Source of the DNA: Girardinichthys multiradiatus
Lineage: Eukaryota > Chordata > Actinopteri > Cyprinodontiformes > Goodeidae
Assembly (NCBI RefSeq): GCF_021462225.1
Contig: NC_061812.1
Location: 38,427,175-38,491,174 of the forward strand
Length of the DNA stretch: 64,000 nucleotides
Reading direction: 5' to 3'
Both the position numbers and the translations under genes were made by a program. Below, piece by piece: positions 31,287 to 40,368 of this stretch; within the stretch, counting starts at the first letter, position 1; every line of letters starts with the position of its first letter. The notes beneath the pieces are model-generated. The model ran no database searches. It was not told the origin of the DNA and saw nothing but the letters and a program-made list of their open reading frames with translations.

Positions 31287-33864
31287 ATTCAATTCAATTC
31301 AATTCAATTCAATTCAAAAATACTTTATTAATCCCAAAGGGAAATTGAATGTTGTTGTAGCTCATTATGAGGGTTTCCTCAAAGAGCCGTTGTAGATGCC
31401 GATGGCTGTGGGCAGGAAGGATCTCCTGTAGCGCTCCGTCTTACAGCACATCTGAAGAAGCCTCTGACTGAAGACACTGTGCTGTTGTAGGACAGTCCCA
31501 TGAAGAGGATGCTCAGGGTTCTCCATAATGTTCTTCATTTTATGAAGAATCTGTCTTTCCACAATGATCTCCAGAGGTTCCAGAGGAATCCCCAGAACAG
31601 AGCCAGCCTTTTTTATCAGCTTGTTGAGCTGATAAAGGACCTAAGCTTCCTCAAGAAGTACAGTCTGCTCTGTCCCTTCTTGTAGATGGCTTCACAGTTG
31701 CATCTCCACTCTAGTCTGTTTTCCAGGTGAACACCGAGGTATTTATACTCCTCCACCACCTCCACTTCTTCTCCCATGATATAAATAGTTTTTGACTTAT
31801 TCCTGTTTCTCTTAAAATCTACAATCATCTCCTTTGTTTTAGGCACGTTCAAAATGAGATGATTGTTTCCACACCATGCCACAAAGCGGTCCACCACCTT
31901 CCTGTACTCAGCTTCTTGTCCATCTCTGATCCACCCCACGACTGCAGAATCATCCGAGTATTTCTGCAGATGACAGGAGTCTGTCTTGTACTGGAAGTCT
32001 GAGGTGCACAGAGTGAAAAGGAATGGTGAGAGTACAGTCCCTGTGGTGCTCCTGTGCTGCTGACTACCTGGTTAAACTCACAACCCTTCAGTCTCACAAA
32101 CTGTGGTCTGTTTGTCAGGTAGTCTTTGATCCAGGAGATTGTTGAGGCCTCCACCTGAGTCTTCTGGAGTTTCTGACAAAGCAAATCAGGTTGGATTGTA
32201 TTAAATGCACTGGAGAAATCAAACAACATGATCCTCACAGTGCTACTGGCTTTGTCCAGATGACAGTGGGTTTGTTGAAGCAGGTGTATGATGGCATCTT
32301 CAACTCCAACTCCACAGCAATAAGCAAACTGAAGGGGGTCCTGATGGTTTACTGTTTGCTTACTCAGGTGGGCCAACAGGAGTCTCTCTAGGACGTTCAT
32401 GATGTGAGATGTCAGGGCAACAGGTCTATAGTCATTGAGGACTGATGGGTGAGTTTTCTTTGGTACCGGAACAAGACAGGAGGTCTTCCCCAACACCGGA
32501 ACCTTCTTCTGGGCCAGGCTAAGGTTGAAAAGGTGCTGCAGAATCCCACAGAGCTGCTCTGCACAGGCCTTCAGGACTCTAGGGCTGACATGATCTGGAC
32601 CTGCAGCCTTATTCCAATTCAGTCTCTCCAGTTGCATCTTCACTTGACTTCTTGAGACACACAGGTGGAAGGGGGAAGCAAAGGAAGCATCAGCATCTTC
32701 TGATATGTTTGAAGGCAAACATGTAGAAGCAGAAGGGTCTAGTGCTGAGGTGGAAGATAAAAAATGTGAGGTGTTACTGGACAGCTGTGGGTCCTGTGGG
32801 TCAAAGGAAGGTGGAATGTCTGTTTGGCTGTGAGCAAGAGAGGAGGATGCGAAGCTTGTTTCTGAACTGAACCTATTGAAGAATGTGTTCAGTTCATTGG
32901 CTCTGTCCAGACCTCCATCAGTCTGATCATCCTTCTGCTTGAAGCCTGTGATCTTCTTCATCCCTGTCCACACATCTCTGATATTGTTTTGCTGGAGCTT
33001 GCTCTCCAGCTTCTTCTTGTACACCTCCTTGCTGTCTCTTATCTTGACTTTAAGTTGCTTCTGTATACTCCTCAATAATTCTCTGTCTCCCTCTCTGAAG
33101 GCTCTTTTTTTCTTGTTAAGCAGGTCCTTCAGGTCACTGGTGATCCAAGGTTTGTTATTGGTGAAGCATCTCACGGTTCTGGTGGGGATGATGTTATCCA
33201 CACAGAAGTTTATATAGTCAGTTACACACTCAGTCATGGCATTGATGTCCTCTCCATGTGGATGGCACAGTGCGTCCCAGTCTGTAGCCTCAAAGCAACC
33301 TTGCAGAGCGTCTTCAGCTTCCTGTGACCATTTTCTCACAGTCCTCTTTATTACAGGTTGCCTCTGAACAAGGGGCTTATATTTCGAGCAGAGAAAAACA
33401 AGATTATGATCTGATTTGCCCAGAGGAGGTCTTGCTGAAGAGATGTATGAGTCCTTGACATTTGCATAAAACAAATCCAATGTTTTGTTTTCTCTGGTAG
33501 AGCAGCTGACAAACTGTTGAAACGTTGGAAGTGTAGCAGAGAGTGAAGCATGGTTAAAATCACCAGAAATTGCCACAAAAGCATTGGGGTTTTGTGTCTG
33601 TAGCTTAGCAACAACTGAGCTGATGGCATCACATGCAGTGTCAGCAACAGCGGAAGGTGGAACGTAAACTGTTGCCAAAATAACACTGGAGAACTCTCTG
33701 GGTAAATAATATGGACGAAAACTTACTGCCAACAGTTCAATATCTGGACTGCAGAGATGACACTTCACAGTAACATGTCCTGGATTACACCATCTGTTGT
33801 TCACAAGTACTGCCAGTCAACCTCCTGTACATTTGCTGCTCCTCTTTAAATCTCTGTCTGCTCG
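31287..33864 (-). mobile_element. Rex1/CR1-like LINE, 3' part, with pentanucleotide tail
   Basis: This is the 3' portion of a non-LTR retrotransposon on the minus strand. It ends in five units of ATTCA (31287-31317), a short tandem tail typical of this group. The 5' part is at 39060-39610, separated by ERV2, whose insertion duplicated ctcg (33861-33864 and 39060-39063). Without ERV2 the element is about 3.1 kb, truncated at its 5' end. Confidence 0.85.
31616..33804 (-). pseudogene. Rex1/CR1-like endonuclease/reverse transcriptase
   Basis: From 33804 a 651-codon frame covers the C-terminal part of an APE-type endonuclease (NNRWCNPGHV, ISGDFNHA, KSDHNL) and the reverse-transcriptase core (NWNKAAGPDHVSPRVLK, LNDYRPVALTSH, FDFSSAFNTIQ, TGAPQG). 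The frame is lost after TGAPQG, near 32040, where a base is missing in the TVLSP part. The YSDD box and the end (EVVEEYKYLGVHLENRLEW) continue in the next frame to 31616. Upstream of 33804 a TGA interrupts the CTGGG block, and then ERV2 splits the gene. It is well preserved compared with other LINEs here. Confidence 0.87.
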
Positions 33865-35332
33865 TGTTGGACCACTTGTTTGCTGAGTATTGGATTATCT
33901 GCACGTTGTTGGACGTCACTGTGCCCCTCCAATGGCATCGGCCATTTTGTACCCAGGACAGCCCGCTCCTACATATCCCATCGAGCATTGCGACTGATAT
34001 GACTGGGCGTCCCCAGTCTGACGTCACAGGATGCTATATCGGAGGCGCTCATGTTTGAAAACTCGCCTTCTGCTGGAAACCAGATCTGGTAATCGAAGCG
34101 CGTCACTTTAAGAGAAGAACTCTGTGAAGAGTTTCATTCATTCTCTCTCGTTGGACAACGAACTATTCATAACTGAAGTCTGTGGACTAAGAAGGCCAGA
34201 GGTTTCACTTTTGCCGATCGAAGACGTGAGTTAACACGTAACTGGAGACACGGAGCTTCGGAGAGACGAACCGCTACCGTGTTTCATTTTCAAGTCGACT
34301 TTGATGGTCAGATCATATTTTTCCTTTTTGTCAAGAAGACCGAAGGAGAAAGACTGACCGTTCCCCTGCAGTTAATTGTGGACGCACAATTAACTCAACC
34401 CCACTTTTCCTCGCTCGAATTCCCTCGCTCAGGAAGAAGACGACACAAGTAAAACCCATTTCTTTTTTTTATTTCTTTATTAGAAGGCCTGGGCAGGGTC
34501 AGAGGTTGTAGAAGCGATCAGAATCGCTGGTTAGGATCTCATGTGTTCTGAATAATATGTGCATGTAACCTTGCTTGTTGAAACTTTGATGTGTTATGTA
34601 ATATCGGGATCCGCCGTGTTCCCCAGAGCTGTCTGTGTTTAATATCTGAACGCGGGTGCGTTGCAAAACTGGACTGTTAAAACGACCTCATGGTAAAATT
34701 CTCCATTTTACCGTTGTCTTCAATCTCACTGTACTAGCTTGCCGCCAAAAGTTATCAATCCTTTGTGTTCAGGAGTAAAGGAGGAAGTTTTATGATCAGA
34801 AGATCATAAAAGACACTCTAAGCTGCACTCCAACCCCCCACCAGTCATCACCACACCCCCCTTTCATATCCTCTCCCTTCATCTGTTTTGCCATAAACTG
34901 CTGGTTGACTCAATACATACCCACTACCATTTGTTGATTTTGCTTATTTAGATGTGTTACCCCTATGTTTGTAGAATTTTGCATGTTGAGTAGGTGAAAA
35001 TTAATAAATATTCACATAGATAAAGAGAGAGCGTTTGGTGTTTCATTGTGTGCAAAAAGTGATGTGTCAGTCAAAATAAGGTTCAAGTTCCACACGTTTC
35101 GGCAGAAACGGTCGATTAAACAGTGACATCTCCGGCAATAGTTATTAACTATTACGGAGTATTCAACGGTTGTAATTGTCAGAGGCGTTGAGCCACAATT
35201 ACAACACCAGAAATATCTCTGGTCTCGATTTGTAAATGAGGATTTATGGTTAAGAAATTGATTTAGTCAGATTATGATTTGTAATTATAATTATTGATCA
35301 AGATTATTCAATCAATAATCATACTCCCAACA
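33865..35332 (+). repeat. ERV2 5' LTR (1468 bp)
   Basis: This is a long LTR from TGTTGGACC to CCCAACA. A perfect 10-bp inverted repeat with a 4-base loop (GTTAATTGTG / CACAATTAAC) lies at 34371-34394. AATAAA at about 34999-35006 could serve in polyadenylation. The part from 34619 on is nearly identical to the 3' LTR. LTR-a and LTR-b are older relatives. Confidence 0.88.
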
Positions 35333-35334
35333 TA

Positions 35335-35352
35335 TGGCGTCCCTGGGTGGGC
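35335..35352 (+). promoter_or_regulatory. ERV2 primer-binding site, tRNA-Asn type
   Basis: The 18 bases TGGCGTCCCTGGGTGGGC, two bases after the LTR, are an exact complement of the 3' end of vertebrate tRNA-Asn (GTT), including CCA, as I recall that tRNA. The match stops at the next base. Confidence 0.85.
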
Positions 35353-36299
35353 CTTAAAAAGACAGACATCAAATCACTGTTGCACAGAATGAACAGTTGT
35401 GATCTCCGTTAACAAGACGGTTATTGGGAGACTTGAGTTTCGCACAGAACGTTTGTGAATTAGGGGATTTTGATTAGGTTGTGCTCAGTTCTACTGCAAA
35501 GGATAACATTAGCTTTCAGAGGTGTTTGTTGTGGATGCAAGGTGAAAGTTGGTTTAACTTGTGGAAAGTTAAAGTTAATTTCCAGTCGCCAGCCTGCTGC
35601 TGTGGCTGTAAAAACCAGCGCTGATAAGCAGCAGACCTGCCCCAGTGTCCGCTGGGCGTAATTACAGTTGTGACCAACATTCTCCCAGTCAGGTAGAGAA
35701 CAACACCTACATCTGGTGGCCATTTAATAGATTACAGATTGCAGCTGGATTTCCCAAACCGCAGACCTGCACTCAGTGCCATCTGGTGGTCACTAGTGCG
35801 AATTGCATTTCCTACTTTAATATTTTTTTTAAATCACTCAATTCATTAACACAGGCAGATTATTCCATCACCTATGATCAAAAGGGCATAACTTAAAGTT
35901 GAAAGTTGAAGTTACAGATCATTCATTACCACTTTTGAAAAAAATTAAGCATTTTTGCTGGGTTTTTAGTGTGTGAAGCATGTTTTGACCTGACTCATAA
36001 AACTAACTTAGTTGTCTAACAGGAAGGTAGGTGATTCATATTAGAGAACACTAACATTTATTTGAAGCTAAGAACAGCATTGAATGTTTAGTTTCCTTTT
36101 CCCATTTTTAAAATTTTATTTTGAACTTGGTTTCTGGGTTATTTCAAAAAAATCTTTCCCTTTTTTTTTTTTTTGCATGTTTGCTTGATTAACCCCATTA
36201 AAGCATAGACTTGGGTAAGCCACAGTTTGAACGGTCAAACCTGTGTGCCCATTTTAAGCAAACCCATACACCTGGAAGAGACAGGTATGAATCAGACAG

Positions 36300-36592
36300 C
36301 TAGCTGAATAGCTTAGCCTGTTGTGTGCAGCTAATTAAGTTTAGCAATCCTTAATCACTGAACAGCTTAGCCTGTTGTGTGCAGCTAATTAAGTTTAGCA
36401 ATCCCTAATCACTGAACAGCTTAGCCTGTTGTGTGCAGCTAATTAAGTTTAGCAATCCCTAATCACTGAACAGCTTAGCCTGTTGTGTGCAGCTAATTAA
36501 TTTAGCAATCGTTAATCACTGAATAGCTTAGCCTGTTTGTGTGCAGCTAATTAATTTAGCAATCGTTAATCACTGAATAGCTTAGCCTGTTG
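36300..36592 (+). repeat. 54-bp tandem array in the ERV2 leader
   Basis: GCTTAGCCTGTTGTGTGCAG recurs at 36311, 36365, 36419, 36473 and 36526 (with small changes), and a sixth start at 36580 is cut off. The period is 54 or 53 bp. Each unit holds TTAGC and GCTAA, able to form a small stem. The array ends about 75 bp before the gag-like start codon. Confidence 0.95.
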
Positions 36593-36668
36593 AATTGCTG
36601 CTAATTTCTTTAGTGGTGGTTCATAAATAAACAGTTTGTGTGCGTGCATTGTGCATTTTGGGCCAAAA

Positions 36669-37157
36669 ATGGAGGGAACATCCCAGACTGCAGCTGGAGA
36701 TGTGTGTATGGTGGAGGACCCCATAGGAATGCAGGCACAAGAGGTGATTGGGTCATTGATTCTGTTGTCCCCCGAGGAGCGTAAAGGCCTCAATGATTAT
36801 GGCATTGAGCAATGTGAAGCCAGGATTCAGGAGTTGCTCCAAGTCATTAAAAACCCACCGAAGGACAGACGGGTCTCAGATGTGTTAGGACAGCTCACTC
36901 TGTTGTATCAGCGAAGGTTAATGTTGGAAGTTGACCAGCGCGTTAAACTGCAGTTCGAGCTGAATGATACTTTGCAGACGGTGGATGTTCTTCGAGGGGA
37001 AATAACAGAAGTGGGAAATAGATTGGAAGCAATAGAGGGTAGCCATGCCACCCCGCCCCCCCTGGAAGAATGGGGGGACGAACCGAAACCCACCTCACCC
37101 CAGAGCTGTCTGTGTTTACTATCTGAATGCGGGTGCGTTGCAAAACTGGACTGTTAA
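36669..37157 (+). pseudogene. ERV2 gag-like N-terminal frame, truncated
   Basis: The first well-placed Met is at 36669 (AAAATGG context); an in-frame Met lies further up at 36636. The product begins MEGTSQTAAGD, is acidic, and from about residue 50 has helical, leucine-rich text (IQELLQVIKN, LYQRRLMLEVDQRV, LQTVDVLRGEI) that could form a coiled coil. It continues to PTSP, where the deletion joins it to LTR sequence that supplies the last residues and stop. Its position after the leader says gag, but I recognise no Gag domain, so the name is positional. Confidence 0.5.
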
Positions 37158-37692
37158 AACGACCTCATGGTAAAATTCTCCATTTTACCTTTGTCTTCAA
37201 TCTCACTGTGCTAGCTTGCCGCCAAAAGTTATCAATCCTTTGTGTTCAGGAGTAAAGGAGGAAGTTTTATGATCAGAAGATCATAAAAGACACTCTAAGC
37301 TGCACTCCAACCCCCCACTAGTCATCACCACACCCCCCTTTCATATCCTCTCCCTTCATCTGTTTTGCCATAAACTGCTGGTTGACTCAATACATACCCA
37401 CTACCGTTTGTTGATTTTGCTTATTTAGATGTGTTACCCCTGTGTTTGTAGAATTTTGCATGTTGAGTAGGTGAAAATTAATACATATTCACATAGATAA
37501 AGAGAGAGCGTTTGGTGTTTCATTGTGTGCAAAAAGTGATGTGTCAGTCAAAATAAGGTTCAAGTTCCACACGTTTCGGCAGAAACGGTCGATTAAACAG
37601 TGACATCTCCGGCAATAGTTATTAACTATTACGGAGTATTCAACGGTTGTAATTGTCAGAGGCGTTGAGCCACAATTACAACACCAGAAATA

Positions 37693-38940
37693 CAGGGGTT
37701 GGACAATGAAACTGAAACACCTGTCATTTTAGTGTGGGAGGTTTCAAGGCTAAATTGGACCAGCCTGGTAGCCAGTCTTCATTGATTGCACATTGCACCA
37801 GTAAGAGCAGAGTGTGAAGGTTCAATTAGCAGGGTAAGAGCACAGTTTTGCTCAAAATATTGAAATGCACACAACATTATGGGTGAAATACCAGAGTTCA
37901 AAAGAGGACAAATTGTTGGTGCATGCCTTGCTGGCGCATTTGTGACCAAGACAGCAAGTCTTTGTGATGTATCAAGAGCCACGGTATCCAGGGTAATGTC
38001 AGCATACCACCAAGAAGGACGAACCACATCCAACAGGATTAACTGTGGACTCAAGAGGAAGCTGTGTGAAAGGGATGTTCGGGTGCTAACCTGGATTGTA
38101 TCCAAAAAACCTAAAACCACGGCTGCCCAAATCACGGCAGAATTAAATGTGCACCTCAACTCTCCTGTTTCCACCAGAACTGTCCGTCGGGAGCTCCACA
38201 GGGTCAATATACACGACCGGGCTGCTATAGTCAAACCTTCGGTCAATTATGCCAATGCCAAACGTCGGTTTCAATGGTGCAAGGAGCGCAAATCTTGGGC
38301 TGTGGACAGTGTGAAACATGTATTGTTCTCTGATGAGACCACCTTTACTGTTTTCCCCACATCCAGGAGAGTTACGGTGTGGAGAAGCCCCAAAGAAGCG
38401 TACCACCCAGACTGTTGCATGCCCAGAGTGAAGCATGGGGGTGGATCAGTGATGGTTTGGGCTGCCATATCATGGCATTCCCTTGGCCCAATACTTGTGC
38501 TAGATGGGCGCGTCACTGCCAAGGACTACCGAACCATTCTTGAGGACCATGTGCATCCAATGGTTCAAACATTGTATCCTGAAGGCGGTGCACCAATACA
38601 CACAGCAAAACTGGTGAAAGATTGGTTTGATGAACATGAAAGTGAAGTTGAACATCTTCCATGGCCTGCACAGTCACCAGATCTAAATATTATTGAGCCA
38701 CTTTGGGGTGTTTTGGAGGAGCGAGTCAGGAAACGTTTTCCTCCACCAGTATCACGTAGTGACCTGGCCACTATCTTGCAAGAAGAATGGCTTAAAATTC
38801 CTCTGACCACTGTGCAGGACTTGTATATGTCATTCCTAAGACGAATTGACGCTGTATTGGCTGCAAAATGAGGCCCTACACTATACTAATAAATATTGTG
38901 GTCTAAAACCAGATGTTTCAGTTTCATTGTCCAACCCCTG
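37693..38940 (+). mobile_element. Tc1 copy D (DD36E-type family), 1248 bp
   Basis: TA duplications lie at 37691-37692 and 38941-38942. The ends read CAGGGGTTGGACAATGAAAC inward from both sides. Across it the LTR reads AGAAA-TA-TCTCTGG as in the other LTR. It is the same family as copy F (62989-64000). Confidence 0.93.
37879..38871 (+). CDS. Tc1-like transposase of copy D, full frame but missing catalytic Asp
   Basis: A 330-residue open frame begins MGEIPEFKRGQIVGA. Two helix-turn-helix units (residues about 1-110, e.g. TASLCDVSRATVSRVM) precede the catalytic domain with VLFSDETTFTVF (first Asp), KHGGGSVMVW, and SPDLNIIEPLW (Glu). Compared with copy F the frame lacks seven residues between PEGGA and PIHTA. 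These are VYQDDNA, which hold the second catalytic Asp. The deletion is exactly 21 bp, so the frame stays open but the enzyme should be inactive. It could still bind element ends. Confidence 0.9.
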   Translation: MGEIPEFKRGQIVGACLAGAFVTKTASLCDVSRATVSRVMSAYHQEGRTTSNRINCGLKRKLCERDVRVLTWIVSKKPKTTAAQITAELNVHLNSPVSTRTVRRELHRVNIHDRAAIVKPSVNYANAKRRFQWCKERKSWAVDSVKHVLFSDETTFTVFPTSRRVTVWRSPKEAYHPDCCMPRVKHGGGSVMVWAAISWHSLGPILVLDGRVTAKDYRTILEDHVHPMVQTLYPEGGAPIHTAKLVKDWFDEHESEVEHLPWPAQSPDLNIIEPLWGVLEERVRKRFPPPVSRSDLATILQEEWLKIPLTTVQDLYMSFLRRIDAVLAAK

Positions 38941-39059
38941 TATCTCTGGTCTCGATTTGTAAATGAGGATTTATGGTTAAGAAATTGATTTAGTGAGATT
39001 ATGATTTGTAATTATAATTATTGATCAAGATTATTCAATCAATAATCATACTCCCAACA

Positions 39060-39610
39060 CTCGTATGGTTAAAAAGCCCGGCAGAGAGACGCTGGAGTCG
39101 AGGATATGATCCTGCAGCCATGTCTCAGTAAAACACATGATACTGCATGCCCGGTACTCTGGCTGGGTCCTTTGTAGGGCTTGGAGTTCATCCAACTTGT
39201 TTCCCAACAATCTCACATTGCCCATCATAATCGACGGAAGAGATTGTTTGAACTTCCTCCTTCTCTCTCTTCTCTTAGCTCCTGCTCTGCACCCACAGTG
39301 TCTCCTTTTCAACTCATCAGGGATTTGGGGTTGTAGTTGAAGTATTATTTGAGCTTTTGAGATATTAATCAGCTGCTCCCGGTTGTAAGAAACAACCCCG
39401 TTGCCATGGGAATACATAATAACAAATGTCCAAAAATAGAAAGTATTAAGAAAAATCCTCCAAGCTGCACAGCATCTGACACCGGAGTGGACAGTCGTCC
39501 AAAAAAAATCAACTGTATCCACCACAATAGGGATAGTTCCCAAAAAAGAATAAAACAGAATCAAAAGTAACAGAGCTACTCCAATCTGCTGCCACCTTGA
39601 GCGGTGCAAT
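39060..39610 (-). pseudogene. Rex1/CR1-like LINE, 5' part (endonuclease N-terminus)
   Basis: The minus-strand frame from 39609 ends in the endonuclease start: MMGNVRLLGNKLDEL, then MCFTETWLQDHI and LPGFLTIR, after which ERV2 interrupts. The next residues (RADRDLKR) are found at 33864 on the other side. Upstream text (RRHCGCRAGAKRRERRR) is basic. The element is 5'-truncated near 39610. Confidence 0.82.
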
Positions 39611-40360
39611 TCTAGAAATATATAGAAACATACAGCTATTACAGGGCTTGTTCATTGACCTATACTATGGTCTGAGAAGACACATTTTAGCTGTTTGGTA
39701 AGTGATGATCCACCTTTGCCCATTCTGTCATCACATTTTACTTATCAATCTCAACTAATTCACATCTGCATTTACACCTCTAACCAATGTGTGGACTTTA
39801 CAAATATACACAATCTTCACATTTAACACTAAATATAGCCTGACTGCAGCCTTAATGAGAATCCAGAATTTAGAATCCATCTGCATGACAAATCAAATCC
39901 CAGTCGTCATGGGAATATCAGTGTTTGCAATACTGCAATCAAAATTGCTGCGAGGTTGAGCTGTGATGTTATATTTCACACTAGGCTTTCACACTATGCC
40001 TGCCAATAAAATTCAGTAGTTTACAACTATTTTACATCTATTTGGTGTGCTTTAAGCCAAAAACTGTTAAGTGGGAACATATTTATTGTCATATTTTGAA
40101 GTCATTGGTTATCAGAAAAAATTGCAGAAAAATCTTTATATTGTATCTGAATGTGAAACTAACAAAAAGTGTGAAAAACATATCCATTGCCACACCTACA
40201 AGCAGTTTTGGTTGAATAATTCTCCTGACCTGTATGTCCAGACTGTGGAGGGAATCCAGTGTGAACAAACAAACAAACATGTTTTCACAAACAAGGACAC
40301 AAGAGGAGGAGGAGGATTGTACTGCAGTAACTTTAATGAAGCCCACAGCACAACACTAGG
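39611..40360. other. no recognised feature
   Basis: AT-rich DNA with one short frame (40071-40421) that has no domain and runs into the hAT end. Confidence 0.5.
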
Positions 40361-40368
40361 TGCTAAAA

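Larger units (their letters stand above)
33865..39059 (+). mobile_element. ERV2, endogenous retroviral element, mostly deleted
   Basis: The element has TG...CA ends (TGTTGGACC and CTCCCAACA) and a perfect 4-bp duplication, ctcg. 5' LTR 33865-35332; primer-binding site 35335-35352; leader with a 54-bp tandem array; a gag-like frame 36669-37096; then a deletion that joins gag directly to position 755 of the 3' LTR (37097-39059, which carries Tc1 copy D). All of pro, pol and env is missing, together with half of the 3' LTR. Confidence 0.88.
37097..39059 (+). repeat. ERV2 3' LTR, 5'-truncated, split by Tc1 copy D
   Basis: From CCCCAGAGCTGTCTGTGTTT onward it is nearly identical to 34619-35332. 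It is interrupted at the TA of AGAAATATCTC by Tc1 copy D (37693-38940) and ends CCCAACA next to the ctcg duplication. The first 754 bp of the LTR are missing. Confidence 0.9.

Noticed and set aside
22787..35352. tRNA genes at the two PBS sites
   Set aside because: Only 17-18 bases complementary to tRNA 3' ends are present, directly at LTR borders. No cloverleaf is encoded.
36300..36592. CRISPR-like array
   Set aside because: The 54-bp units are contiguous without distinct spacers and lie in a vertebrate retroviral leader.
37779..38810. Antisense frames of 81-155 codons opposite the copy D transposase (and opposite copies A, B, C and F)
   Set aside because: They repeat in each copy because they mirror the conserved transposase coding strand. 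No domain is seen.
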